Shown: positions 23,641-35,380, counted from the first letter of the stretch. The stretch is 64,000 bases of DNA from Gnetum montanum (GCA_015680685.1 MNCI01000556.1:623810-687809); one strand, 5' to 3'. Translations and numbers: made by a program. Notes: generated from the letters alone by a model not told the origin.

Positions 23641-23834
23641 ACCTTGCATTCTTGAGACAATAGCAGTTTAGTATCATCGCACCTATGAGAAGAAGACATT
23701 TTGTAATTAGAATAAAATATCAATATGCTCAAATTATGATATTTACTTTTAGGATGATTTTGACCTTAGGGTTTGTCCAATGATGTTAATGATTTTCACT
23801 ATGCATATATAGTGCATGATTCAAACAAAAAGAG
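23641..23834 (-). other. 5' leader of element 1
   Basis: Untranslated leader between the primer-binding site and gag. Only a match to the leader near 43560-43815 is seen. Confidence 0.5.
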
Positions 23835-23852
23835 TCCCTAGTAATGGTTCCA
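23835..23852 (-). promoter_or_regulatory. Primer-binding site (decayed tRNA-Asp type)
   Basis: One base inside the 5' LTR the minus strand reads TGGAACCATTACTAGGGA. The plant tRNA-Asp complement used by Athila elements is TGGCGCCGTTGCCGGGGA. Six positions differ, five of them transitions, as expected of methylated-C decay. Confidence 0.6.
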
Positions 23853-23853
23853 A

Positions 23854-24360
23854 TGATGAGCAGCAAATACCTCTACCCTCAACCATACAAATCACTAAGT
23901 GTTCACATGCAATCTAGATGAATTTTATGGACCCTTTTTCTTCTACTACACTAGCCTCTAGGAAGTGAACTTTCCCTAATAATCATTTGTTGTCTTCCCA
24001 ACTACAGTTGTGATATGCAAAGGTATGGTTAAGTGTAATTGAGGCATATGATTTTTATTCTTTTTATGTTTTATGTTTTAGGTTCTTAAAATAAAGGATG
24101 AAAATAATGAACTAATTTAATTGATAATTTAATCTAACTAACTAACCAATGTCTAACTAATCCTAACATAAGCATTTGATCCCACATTCCATACACATCC
24201 TAAACACGTATAATGCTACTAGGTTACCAAATGTTAATTGTTACTAGGATTACCAAGCTTCATGTGCATGCTCGAAGTGGTTGTACTTATGAGCTTAATT
24301 AATTACTATTTAATCTAGCTTTATTTATCTTAATTACATAAATCATTAAAGAAAATTACA
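23854..24360 (-). repeat. 5' LTR of element 1, truncated
   Basis: It begins TGATGAGCAGCAAATACC and follows the 3' LTR at 14847 until about 24360 (AAAGAAAATT), where homology stops. The promoter half is missing. Confidence 0.8.
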
Positions 24361-24545
24361 TAACCTACTATGACAAGTATTCTTGGCCTGGCAAGGGACT
24401 CACCAATAGCATCGTAATCAGAAATAGTGACTTTGGCAGCTTTCCATTCAACTGTGATAGCATTGTCTCTAGGAACATCAAGGAGATGGCTTTGGAAGGG
24501 CAACACCTCATCCTCTTCCATTGGCACCTCATCGTTGGCCTTCAT
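24361..24545 (-). pseudogene. Unassigned ORF fragment
   Basis: The minus frame 24330-24545 is open and more GC-rich than its neighbours: MKANDEVPMEEDEVLPFQSH, then DVPRDNAITVEWKAAK, then ISDYDAIGES. Its composition looks like real protein rather than AT-rich noise. I do not recognise the family. It starts exactly where the truncated LTR ends, so it may be a captured gene piece or part of another element. Confidence 0.3.
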
Positions 24546-26182
24546 AGATTTGTTAAAAAACCCAATGAATGAGTACTTTTACTACAGTAAACTTGTAGGC
24601 ATTTCCATCAACAATGTGAGTGTAGACATTATCTAAGGCATGTTCACACTAAACACCACTTATAGTGATGGTGTCATAATCATGAACTCTATCATAAATT
24701 TCACTATAAAACCCCACTATACCACTCTTAACTAGGATGGACTAATGCCTAGGATTGCAAATAATAACACAATCAAAGCATGAAAAACTAGAAGGTAATT
24801 ATGCGTGAAAATACATTAAGAATAAAAAACTCATATATATATTATAAAGGTCAAACAATGCAAAAATTCATGCTAAACCAAAGATTGAAGATAAATTTTA
24901 ATTTATAAAACTACATGTCTATATAAACCGAAAATCTGCACTACTCTTGCCAAACATAAACATCATCGTATGAATAAGAGTACAACGAGGGTCATACAAA
25001 TATGAAGAATCCACAATATTGTACATGAAAATATACATCAACTAATCCCCAAAAATTTTCATCATCTCTGCTCTTTGTCAATGCTCACCTCCATCCGTAC
25101 AACTTCCACCTATAACTAAATAAAGTTAGTATAAAATTTAATGGGAAGCCTTTACACTTCCCCTGCTAGGTTGTCAATAAGTGTTACACTAGAGAAGAGG
25201 AATGGGGTACAATGTAACCTTCATCAACTATTAGTCTTATGCATGCTCTAAGGAATACATCTACATACAATATCACATATAACACTAGCATAATGCTTAC
25301 TAAAGAGAATAGGTAGCTATAGTATAGTCATAGATATAATCACTGTTAGACATAATCAATCATACATCTATGACACCACACCACATGCATCTCCACTATT
25401 ATGACCATGTTATTATACCCACTTCATAGCATAAAGCAACACATGGACCAAATATTCATAGATCAATCATAACATATATTATCAACACTCTAACTCACAA
25501 ATCAATACCATATTATATTCTTTACCCATGTGGTTACTAATATTTTTACACTTAGTATAGCATATGAAACGTTGTTGTGAGTACTCCTAATTAGTTATTT
25601 CATGTAGGTCTTTTATTAGTCTTTTATTTACTCAATGACTGCTAGTGTTCATCAACCTATGACTAGTAACCACTAGCCTTCTTGAGGATTGGTTATAGGG
25701 ATGAACACACCTATGTCATGTACTAGCTGTAGGGATGAACATACCTATGCTTTTCTACTTTCAAGATGAGGCTTAAGATAGGAGTCTCACTAATGCATTA
25801 TAGTGAGGGTTAATCCATAACTATCTCTAGGATGCCTCATCACCAATCGGTCCATATTCTTATATTATCACCACCTACCAACAATTGCTATCCAAGCTAG
25901 CTTAAGCCATCATGTCCCAAGAATAAAACATCCAAAATAAACACAGCCTGACAACATATATCCACACCTAGTATTCACACTCAGTCTATGAAAATAATAC
26001 CATAACTTAACATAAGAATATTTTACACCACAATCATAGTCTTTGAGCTACATATAATTTTGTAAAAATGATCGCTAATGTGACCTTCAAGATGATAGAT
26101 GACAAAAGAGAATAAATTTCATGATTAGAAAGTATGTCAAAATATAATCTCAATGACATTAATTTCATCTTAATCTGGCTCA
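24546..26182. other. Gene-free stretch, probable old repeat
   Basis: No open frame. The phrase GGGATGAACA(C/T)ACCTATG occurs twice (about 25700 and 25733). A GTACAACGAGGGTCATAC sequence near 24990 looks like plant Gypsy LTR/leader material, but no boundaries can be fixed. Confidence 0.35.
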
Positions 26183-27394
26183 TGGAAGAAAATTTATGTG
26201 TGTTTAAAATTTAATTTACAAATAATAAATGATGATATTTAATTACAACTATTGATGATTGAAACTCCCAAAAACTCCTATGCAACAACATGCCCATAAA
26301 ATATAATATTCTAACTATGCTACTCTAATCAACATCACATCTAATATTCCACAAGTCCACATCATTTCATACATTGTATATTTATTCATAAACAATCTAT
26401 AACAAAAATCATAAAATTTTAGAAAATCTATAAAATAATATATCTAAACTCAATCTTTTAGCTCTTCACCTCACAAGCCCACATAACATGATCGTATACA
26501 CTAATCTAGTACAAAGATACAAGGAAAAGGTAAAGACAAGCTATCAATTAAAATTATTTATGTAGAAAGTCTAAAATAAGAATAAAATCCTAAGAAATCC
26601 TGAAGTGTGTGGTTTCACTCTAAACAAGTTTCATACCCATGTAGATATGACTACAATAATCCCAAATCCATGTTTAGAACAAGGAAAATTATTTTAAAAA
26701 GCTATAATTTTGGAAGAAAAGTAGAAAAATGAAAGAAAACTAAAGAAGAAAGGAATAAAGGAAACTCACACTCAATTTTTGTTCATGATAAAATAGAAAA
26801 TCAAAAAGGATAGAAAAAAGTAGAGGCCAAAATAAAAGAAGGATGATGGAACTTTTTGGTAAACATAATGTATAATCTATATAAGCATTATACATGAAAA
26901 CTATCTTTTTCTCCTTTATACACGTCGTGTACCCTTGGGAAACTAATTTATTTATTTATTTAGTTTTTGAAATTTTTTTAAATAGAAAATATTTTCATAA
27001 GCTATTTTTTTTATTTCCTTCCTAACTAATGCTATGCACTTCAAACATGCATAACAAACACATTGGGACTCTAAATTAAAATCTAGTTGAATTTATGAGA
27101 TCCATATCAAATACATTACATATCTATATGATAAAAGTACATTCAAGCAAGACACAAAATATCATTACAATCCAAATGCATAAACATCAAAATCACACAT
27201 AAAGCATAAATATATATCAAATAGTTACTCTTGTATCCTAATCCAATATCTTGGCTAGCCACATCACCTATCTAGCATATCAAAGATGGCTAGTGTACAT
27301 AATTATGTCAATGAAGCATGTAAATATACCATAATCATAACATTAAAGCCAAAGCATGCTAGCATATAAAGTGTAATCATAATAAAGTAACTCA
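26183..27394 (-). repeat. Tekay-type LTR, copy 1 (1212 bp)
   Basis: It is closely similar throughout to 32574-33785 and has the same length. On the plus strand it starts TGGAAGAAAATT and ends GTAACTCA, giving TG...CA ends. TCCTTAATA follows, which read backwards is the purine tract beside the 3' LTR in copy 2, so this too was a 3' LTR of a minus-strand element. Confidence 0.8.
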
Positions 27395-27450
27395 TCCTTA
27401 ATATTGTGAAATTTATGTGTGTTTAAAATTTAATTAACAAATAATAAATG
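27395..27450 (-). repeat. Collapsed interior: purine tract joined to a second LTR start
   Basis: Directly after the 9-bp purine tract, GAAATTTATGTGTGTTTAAA at about 27408 repeats the LTR start seen at 26187. All internal genes have been lost between the two LTRs. The second LTR then stops at the RTE sequence after about 43 bp. Confidence 0.6.
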
Positions 27451-27454
27451 TTAA

Positions 27455-28640
27455 TTAAATAGGATCAGCTACATGAGTTATTTTTTGCCATTTGCTTCTA
27501 TGAATAGCTATATCCTTGTTTATTTGTAGTTTCTTCAAACTATCTTTGATCATTTTTTCCTATGTCTTCTTTGGTATTCTTTTTTATGGCTTTCTTGGAA
27601 TAGTGATGTAGTAATCTCTATTTATAGGGTCACTATTTGATCTTCTTTGCACATGAACAAATCATCTAAACCATCATTCTTTCTAAACCATCATTCTTAT
27701 ATCTTATTTAAAATAGAAGCCACTCCAAGTCTTTCTTTGATATCTATATTATGTAGTTTATCTCTTCTATTAATATTCTATATCCATCAAAGCATTTTCA
27801 TTTCTCTCACACTAATTTATTGTTCATGGCTCTTTGGTACTATATAACATTCAACCTCTTAGAAGATAGTAGGTTTGATTCTTGTCTTGTAAAATTTTAC
27901 CTTTAATTTTATTGGTATTCTTTTATCGCATAGAACATTACTATCCTATCTTCATTTTGACCATCATGCCTTAATTCTATTTTTGATATCTTTATCAATT
28001 TCACTATATGATTGGATGACTGATTCTAGGTAGTGAAGTTTCTTACGATGAGGAATCTTTTTGACTTGAATTAGCACTTATATTTTAATTTTTTTAATGT
28101 TATTATTACAATTTAGTTTCATATATTTTTTCTTACTTCTCCTAATTTTTAAGCCTTTTGATTCTCAAGCATGTCTCCATTTCTCAATTTTAATATCAAT
28201 GTTTTCTTGAGCTATATCAAGCAACATAATATCATATACAAATAGCATACACCAAGGAATTCCATCTTGTATTTTATTTATTAATTCATCAATAATAATG
28301 GAAAATAAGTATGTGCTAAGTGTGTATCCTTAATGTAGACCTACTCTGACTATAAAAACAAATTTTATTCCCTAAGTTGTTCTAATTTTAGTGGTAGCTT
28401 CTTCATACATATCTTAAATCACTTTAATATATTTATCGAGGATGTTTTTCCCTTCATAAGGTCCAGCAAATAATATCGCTAGGTACTATGTCATATATTT
28501 TTTCCAAGCTAGTGAAGATCATATTTAGATCTTTTCTATGATTTTTGAATTCCTCCATCATTAGGTATATAAAAAATAGCCTTTATAGCATATCTCCTTG
28601 ATATAAATTCAAATTGAGTTTTTAATACTATTGATTCAAG
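27455..28640 (-). pseudogene. RTE-type LINE reverse transcriptase, decayed
   Basis: On the minus strand, RT words appear in the right order: EKIYDIVPSDIICWTL (motif with the first catalytic Asp), VGLH-GYTLSTYLFSIIIDE, IPWCMLFVYDIMLL (family MLFADDVVL, so the FADD site reads FVYD), VLCDKRIPIKLKGK and DLFMCKEDQI / HVQRRSN. Frameshifts and stops are common. It is the longest of three RTE remnants in the window and appears to be cut on the right by the Athila-like LTR at 28657. Confidence 0.75.
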
Positions 28641-28656
28641 TCTAAGATGTTGCTTG

Positions 28657-29530
28657 ATGAAAAATAAGATACCCCTACACCCAACCATATGAATCACAAG
28701 TGTTCATGCATGATTCAGTTGAATTCTTTGGATGGGACAAGTTGTGCATCTAAATCATTATGCCTTGATTGCAGTTCCCTATCTTCCCACTTAGGCTAGT
28801 GGTAGCTTTGTCATGTATAGTTTAGTCCAAAGTGAGGCATATGATTCTTGATGTTGTATGGCCCTAAGCTACTCCTAATGATAATAAAGAGATTAATTAA
28901 TTAATCTAATTAACAATGGAAAGAAAAGTCTAAACTAGCCTACATGCAATGAGTATCCATCCCTAACCATCTATACATGCCTTGGACTTCACATAACTAC
29001 CATTGGGATTACCAAGTGTATGTCACTGGGCATACCAAATGATAACACTGCTAGGTTACCAAGTAATTATACCTAAGAGCTCATGATTAGTCATACTCAT
29101 GATGCTCAATGACAAGAATAATAAAGAGCAATAAATGAAAACATTAACTAAGGAAAATAGTAAAAACTTAAACAATTAAAAGCAATAGCAACGCTAAGTG
29201 GATGCTGCAATGATGGAAGTAATCTTGATCTTTATTGTCAGACATGCAATGTGTCTAAGTACATCACACTTGAATATGGATGTCATATAATCACTTAACA
29301 TCACATTGTAGGCATGCATTGGAAACTAACAAAGCTTGAAATCAAAAATCTAATTCTATCTTCTCTATTCCTCTATTTTCTATATATCTTAACTATGCAC
29401 CCAAGTGTGGTATTTATAGGCACACATGGAAGAGGCAATATTGGATGCTCGACATTGTAGGTTGTGCCTCGATATTGGATACTTGATAGCATGGCTCTGA
29501 TATCAGAGCCATGAAAAACATGACTCATCA
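28657..29530 (-). repeat. 3' LTR of Athila-like element 2
   Basis: 874 bp, from TGATGAAAAATAAGATACCC to TCATCA. TACCTCCATAA follows as the reversed purine tract. The reversed TATA is at about 29411 and GATATC/GATATTGG words lie at 29435-29510. Confidence 0.85.
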
Positions 29531-29709
29531 TACCTCCATAATTAAATAAAAACTCATACCTCAAGTTAAACAAAATTAGGAACAAGCTCTTTGCAAAATA
29601 TTGGGAAGGTAAGGGATTATTGACTAACTTAACTAAATACACAATTGACTTCACATGTCGTAGTGGTGTTTTACAAAAATGGACACAACATGACAAAACA
29701 ACAAAACTA

Positions 29710-32445
29710 GGGGAAAAATCATGGAGTTCTCAAAGGTAGTGGCTCTTCAATGGGTTTCTTCCCTTTGTTGCTAGGCTTTAGAATTTGTCGCAGTTTAGGA
29801 GTGCATGCAATTTTTCCTCCTCAATTCTTGGATCATGTACCATCCAAGCTATTGAGCCAATGTGTGCTAAAACTAGTACATCCCATAGACATGGTAGTTA
29901 TGGGAAAATCTTATATGCTTTCATGTACCAAGCTGTAAAATGTCGTTGTTCCTTCTTGAAGGCTCTAGCCTTTTCTTTGAATTCATGGTGATCTATCAAC
30001 CTCCTAGCCAGGTCTAAGGCTACATCTCTATTTCCATGGTAGTGGGCCTTAATTACCTCCAATTTTGATTTTGCCACATGGAGTTTCTATAGCACACTTC
30101 TCCTATCTACAAACTCTTTTTCATATAGTGCATAGGTGACCACTACTTGTTGCTCTAGCTCATTTCTAGATCAACCTACTGTTAACATGGTAAGGTTGGC
30201 ATATTAAAGGTTAGCCAATGACATGTACTCTTTTAAATCTTCAATCTATGGGTCCTTATTCTTTATTTTTTCTTGATGGATGAAGGCATAACTATCCAAG
30301 ATTGGCTATCAATCAGGATTTTGTGGTGACATGGAATTGATAAAGGCCTTCACCATCTAGATCTCTTTTTCGTTAATCTACTTTTCCATGCTAATTTGGT
30401 CCTTGAAGTGCTCCTTCATATTTTCATGTTTTTCATCCTTAGTTTGCCATGCACTTATCTCGATTGTAGATCTTTGATGTATCACTCACAGCTCCTTCAT
30501 TGAAAGTGTCTAATTTTCTCTAGCTAATCTAATGATGTCTTGGTTAATCCTCACTAGTTATTCTCTTAACTAGTGAACACTTTCTTCCAAGATATGTTTC
30601 TATTTTTCTATAGTGATCAACCTTGAATTATCTATAGCAAGCTATTTATTCTCTTCTTATGTGGTGATCAATGCCTTTGCATGCGCATATGCTTGAGCTT
30701 CAGCAGTTGAGGCATTCCATACCACCTTCTCCTTCTCTTACTCAAAAACTTTGTTCTATTTAATCAATTGGTTTAGCTAATCTATTTGGAATTATTCTAA
30801 TTGATTAGACATTACAAATTTAGGATGACAAGCTCTTATTGTAGTCTCTACACTCCTATTTTTGCATGGTGTACCCTAGTCTCTGCCATGATCAATTTTT
30901 CTTTTGTGATGATGAGGTCTAACTACACTGTAGTGACATCATTGGGGATGTTAAAAAGAGTTGGCATGACTTGTCCAGTCTCCAAAAATTTGTCAAGTTC
31001 ATCCTCATGGGCCATAGGAGTCATTGAAGTCCCAACTAGCATTTGGGCATCTTTGGTCCTAATCAAATCCACTGAAGGCATAATAGGAACATTAAAAATT
31101 CTTTACTGTGATTTGTAATGAATTCTACTATGCCTACCACATCTTGTTGATACATGACCATGATGGTAGCACCTTTACCTATTTTGAGCATTACTTGAAA
31201 AGATGCAACATTCCTAGAGATCTGTTGTGATCATTGGGATCATCCTCTTGATTGTAAAGAAATCTATCCTCTTGATGGATCAATAGAAATGATAGGATAT
31301 GAGGCATCATTAATGATTTGGAAGAGGTTTGATTCATCCCTACTTCCCTGACTAATAGTTTTAGCAATGTGTTGTAGATGGCTCATTGCAGGCTAGTAAT
31401 CTTACGGTGGTGGTGGTGGAACTTGTGGCTCTCGTTGTTGCTTGGGCTCTTACTCTACTTTCTTTTCTGGTTCTAGCTTTTTTTTTTCTTATTCTTGATC
31501 TTGTTCCTCACCAAGGTCTTTCCTTGGTATTGTGGGTTTAAGAAACTTAGCAAAAGAAGCATTTTGATCCCTCCTGGGAATGCCATTAGTGTATCCTAGG
31601 ATTTTGGTGTGCGTACACAACTCCATAGTCAGGGAAGGGAATGGAAGTGTTGGCTTCCTTACCTTTTTTTCCTTGAATCACCTTTGAATTTCCATGTAGT
31701 ATAATTGGAAAATATTAACATTATATTTTCCCATTAATATTGCACTTCCCCTAGCAGCATAGGTTGAGACTCTATTGAGCCCTTTAGTTGGGAAGAGGTG
31801 ATATGTGCCTATCTAAAAATTAGTCCTCTCTTCCAAAGTCAACTTGTTATATGTTTTATTGTCTTTATTATACACTTTCTTTAGTCACAACTTTCTAGTT
31901 TCTAGATTGAACCTTGTGGCCAGATGCATCAACTTGGCTCACACATTTGGCAGATTCAGAGCCTCTGCAATTGCCTTAACTAAAAAAGAGACAGTGACTC
32001 CATTGATGTTAACTATGGTACCTTCTTCCTTGTTATGCCAAAATTGGTACATTTCACTGAGGTACCATTCCCCAATTTTTGAAAGGATGTGCCATAATGG
32101 TGATGCTTGGAGTTGTGTTCAAACTACCTTAGGGGAAAATGTCATAAATGACCCAAAGTTCATTTCCACAATGACCATGGTTAACATGGATTTCTTTTAG
32201 ATGGCCTTGAGGAATTCTTGGGACAACGTGAGGAATTGTCCTTGCATTGGAGCTTGTGGTTCTGTAGCATCTTCTAAGACTGACTACCCTATAGTAGGAG
32301 CCTCTTGATGAATGTTGAATGACTGGGTCTCATATTTTTCATGTTTATCTAGTTGGCCTTGTTCTCCTGGTTGACCTTTGCTGCCTCTTAGGCATTTGGC
32401 TAGACCTTGCAAAGGTCCTTCTTGTCCTCCTCTTTTTGGATCCAT
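29710..32445 (-). pseudogene. ORF3 of Athila-like element 2 (about 900 codons, decayed)
   Basis: The probable start at 32443-32445 reads MDPKRGGQEGP, matching MAPKRG at 1005. The following blocks are QSFNIHQE, then GEWYLSEMYQFWHNKEEGT, VNINGVTVSFLVKAIAEALN, LTLEERTNF, GTYHLFPTKGLNRVSTYAAR and LPFPSLTMELC. The last blocks fit the pattern of the plant-transposon-protein domain Transposase_32 (PF20167), by memory only. A Q/E/K-rich middle and a coiled-coil-like C-terminus (EEEKLHALLNCD) complete it. Stops and a few frameshifts occur. It sits where Athila elements carry their env-like gene. No transmembrane segment or signal peptide is obvious, so an envelope role is not supported here. Confidence 0.65.
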
Positions 32446-32573
32446 TTGCAAGCAATCAAGGATTTGATGTTACTAAGGTGTTGCCAATTACTATTAGCAG
32501 GTTTATACCTTACTCCTGACCTTAGCTCTATTATGTTCTTTATCTCATATGATTGCAAAGTTAAAAAAATTCA

Positions 32574-33785
32574 TGGAAGAAAAGTTATGTGTGCTTAAAA
32601 TTTAATTAACAAATAATAAATGATGGTATTTAATTACAACTAGTGATGATTGAAACTCCAAAAAACTCCTATGCAATAACATGCCCATAAAATATAATAT
32701 TCTTACTATGCTACTCTCATCAACATCACATCTAATATTCCACAAAGTCCACATCATTTCATACATCGTATATTTATTCATAAATAGTCTGTAACCAAAA
32801 CCATAATATTTTAGAAAATCTATAAAATAAAATATCCAAACTCAATATTTTAGCTATTCGCCTCACAAGCCCACATAACATGATCATATACACTAATCTA
32901 GTACAAAGATACAAGGAAAAGGTAAAGACATGCTATCAATTAAAATTATTGATGTAGAAAGTCTAAAATAAGAATAAAATCCTAAGAAATCCTGAAACAT
33001 GTGGTTTCACTCTAAACAAGTTTCATACCCATGTAGATATGGCTACAATAATCCCAAATCCATGTTTAGAAAAAGGAAAATCATTTTACATAGCTATAAT
33101 TTTGGAAGAAAAGTAGAAAAATGAAAGAAAACTAAAGAAGAAAAAAATAAAGAAAACTCACACTTAGTTTCTATTCATGATAAAATAAAAAACCAGAAGG
33201 GATTGAAAAAAGTAGTGGCCAAAATAAAAGAAAGATGATGGTACTTTTTGTTAAACATAATGTATAATCTATGTATGCATTATACATTAAAACTATCTTT
33301 TTTCCCTTATACACATCATGTACTCTTGGAAAACTAATTTATTTATTTAGTTAGTTTTTGAAATTTTTTTAAATAGAAAATATTTTCATAAGTTATTTTT
33401 TTTATTTCCTTCCTAACTAATGTTGTGCACTTCAAACATGCATAACAAACACATTAGGACTCCAAATTAAAATCTAGTTGAATTTATGAGATCCATATCA
33501 AATACATTACATATCTATATGCTAAAAATACATTCAAAAAACACACAACATAGCACTACAATCCAAATGCATAAACATAAAAATCACACATAGAGCATAA
33601 ATATATATCAAATAGTTACTCTTGTATGCTAATCCAACATCTTGGCTAGCCACATCACCTATCTAGCATATCAAACATGGCTAGTGTACGTAATTATGTT
33701 AATGAAGCATCTAAAGATACCGTAATCATAACATTAAAGCCAAAGAATCCTAGCATATAAAGTGTAATCATAATAAAGTAACTCA
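32574..33785 (-). repeat. Tekay-type 3' LTR, copy 2 (1212 bp)
   Basis: Starts TGGAAGAAAAGTTATG and ends GTAACTCA. Followed by TCCTTAATAAC, the reversed purine tract, and then integrase. It abuts element 2 on its left, which implies the Tekay element inserted into element 2. The left flank ATTCA-like word (32569-32573, ATTCA) is the candidate target site; its partner is not found. Confidence 0.8.
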
Positions 33786-34127
33786 TCCTTAATAACCCAC
33801 CAAGAACACTCTTTCCTCCTTGAGAATCTTCCTTGTGAAAGAACTTAGGATGAGTTGCATGCATCTCATTATCCACCTTCTACATAGTCTTAGAAGCTCC
33901 ATGTCTACTCCACAAAACCTTGACCATAGATACAACTTTATTACATTTTTGTCATACCATGTGATTAATAATCTTTACTAGATACTCTACATAACTAACA
34001 TCATACTATAGCAGTATCTCTATAGGATCATTTACATAATGTTCATCAGGAACATAACATCACAATATAGACACATGGAACACATCATCTACATGTACCA
34101 ACTAAAGAGGTAATGCTATCTAATAGG
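33786..34127 (-). pseudogene. Tekay/Del-like integrase C-terminal end
   Basis: On the minus strand: DVFHVSIL, then DPIEILL, then VSMVKVLWSRHGASK, then DNEMHATHPKFFHKEDSQGG. These are the hallmarks of the end of chromovirus Tekay/Del polyproteins (family VLWSNHGxxEATWE...HPxFF). The frame continues at 36483 across the inserted solo LTR (RNGRVAY | IALPL). Confidence 0.8.
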
Positions 34128-34718
34128 TGTTGGCACATTTTTACCATTTCATGGGACAGGTGGACTTATTTGCAAATGGTGAGGTACAAAATCCTAATGA
34201 ACTGAGACTGTTCAAGGAGGATTATGTTCTTTCTTGTAAAGAATTCTACAACAGTTAATTAACCATGAAGTTGGAATAGAAATGAAAATGTTGCTGAATT
34301 GAATGTTTTGAAAATCAAGGGATAATGACATTGCAATTGGGAATGTTGGCATGAGGGTTTATCTAGAGTCAAAAGAAAATGATGTATCAATTGTAGATAT
34401 CTCTCTAGCTTATGATAGAGTAGCTCTAGTTACTTTTTCTGTAATAAAGTGCAGAGAAGATGAATATGGAATCGGCCTTGATATAACTGGGATTACATTC
34501 GAGGTGCCACAAATTAAAATGTGAGAGTACAACTCCACTTATGCATTCGGTTGTATACGCATACATATATTTATATATCAACCCATGCATCAAATCCATG
34601 GTTATTATCTTTACTACTATGATATAAATAACAATAAAATATAATATTGATTTAAAAAGGGAATTTATGCAACAATTGTTCAAAGTCCTATGAGAATTGA
34701 ACACTTGTCAATTGAAAT

Positions 34719-34734
34719 GGTGGTTATAACCACC
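34719..34734. repeat. Perfect 16-bp palindrome in solo LTR
   Basis: GGTGGTTATAACCACC reads the same on both strands. A related imperfect form, GGTGGTTGAAACCACC, is at about 35034-35049, flanking the minisatellite on its other side. Confidence 0.8.
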
Positions 34735-34835
34735 ACAAAGGCCACTTGTCAACTACAACCTCTTTATCTCCACAATGGCCACTTGTCAACTAAATGGGAC
34801 ACGTGTCAACTGCAACTTGTTTCTCTCCATGGTGA

Positions 34836-35003
34836 ACACTTGGCAACTAAATGAAGACACTTGGCAACTGAATGAAGACACTTGGCAACTGCATGAAGAC
34901 ACTTGGCAACTACATGAAGACACTTGGCAACTGAATGAAGACACTTGGCAACTGCATGAAGACACTTGGCAACTACATGAAGACACTTGGCAACTACATG
35001 GGA
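34836..35003 (+). repeat. 21-bp minisatellite in solo LTR (8 units)
   Basis: ACACTTGGCAACTGCATG plus AAG repeats head-to-tail eight times, with only the codon-like position after AACT varying (AAA, GAA, GCA, ACA). Looser ancestors (CACTTGTCAACT) lie at 34742-34812. The plus frame 34775-35089 is open and would encode heptads DTWQLNE / DTWQLHE. There is no evidence that it is translated. It sits upstream of the TATA box, so an enhancer array is as likely. Confidence 0.9.
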
Positions 35004-35068
35004 CACTTGTCAACCGCAGCTTTTTTATCTCTTTGGTGGTTGAAACCACCCAAAATTGTTGTAACTTA

Positions 35069-35140
35069 CCTAACTTGTTGGGCAAGTAACCTCCTAACTT
35101 GTTGGGCAAGTAATCTCCTAATTGGTTGGCCAAGTTACTT
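35069..35140 (+). repeat. 24-bp triplicate near LTR promoter
   Basis: CCTAACTTGTTGGGCAAGTA occurs at 35069 and 35093, with a diverged third copy at 35117. It lies 60-130 bp upstream of the TATA box. Confidence 0.8.
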
Positions 35141-35200
35141 GGGAGAGAAGTTAGGTGAGATATTTTTGAATATGTAACTTCCCTACCTACCTTGGAACCC

Positions 35201-35207
35201 TATAAAA
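35201..35207 (+). promoter_or_regulatory. TATA box of solo LTR
   Basis: CCCTATAAAAAGGC is a strong plant TATA context. The next likely transcript feature is AATAAA at 35381. Confidence 0.7.
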
Positions 35208-35380
35208 AGGCTTCAAGGGTCAAGGAAGAATATCATCATCACACTTGGGGTCTCATACATCACACTTTGAAGGCTACTAGTTAGCACTTGGGCTCTCACT
35301 TGGAGACACTTTGAGTCTTGGGAGAAGAGCATTTTGTAAAGAAGAAAGTGTGAACGATTGCTTGCAAGATGGCTTGCTAG

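Larger units (their letters stand above)
14847..24360 (-). mobile_element. Athila-like Ty3/Gypsy element 1 (nearly full length, decayed)
   Basis: The minus-strand order is: 5' LTR (truncated, 23854-24360), primer-binding site, leader, gag, protease, RT, RNase H, integrase, non-coding spacer, polypurine tract, 3' LTR (14847-15708). Every domain is recognisable but carries stops and frameshifts. No ORF3 is found in the spacer. The 5' LTR lacks its U3 part, so no target duplication can be tested. Confidence 0.85.
28657..32573 (-). mobile_element. Athila-like element 2, 3' portion with ORF3
   Basis: The 3' LTR (28657-29530), polypurine tract and a long decayed ORF3 remain. The element is cut on the right at 32573 by the Tekay-type LTR. 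The rest (integrase through 5' LTR) is not found in the window. Confidence 0.75.

Noticed and set aside
31844-32200. 118-residue plus-strand frame with hydrophobic start
   Set aside because: Antisense to the ORF3 of element 2, whose minus frame has recognisable homology.
29710-32445. ORF3 as a retroviral envelope
   Set aside because: No signal peptide, transmembrane segment or furin-like site is seen; only its position is env-like.
34836-35003. CRISPR array
   Set aside because: Repeats are directly adjacent with no unique spacers, in a plant genome context.
34775-35089. Real gene for a DTWQLHE heptad protein
   Set aside because: It lies inside an LTR upstream of its promoter, has no homologue I recognise, and openness follows from the 21-bp period.
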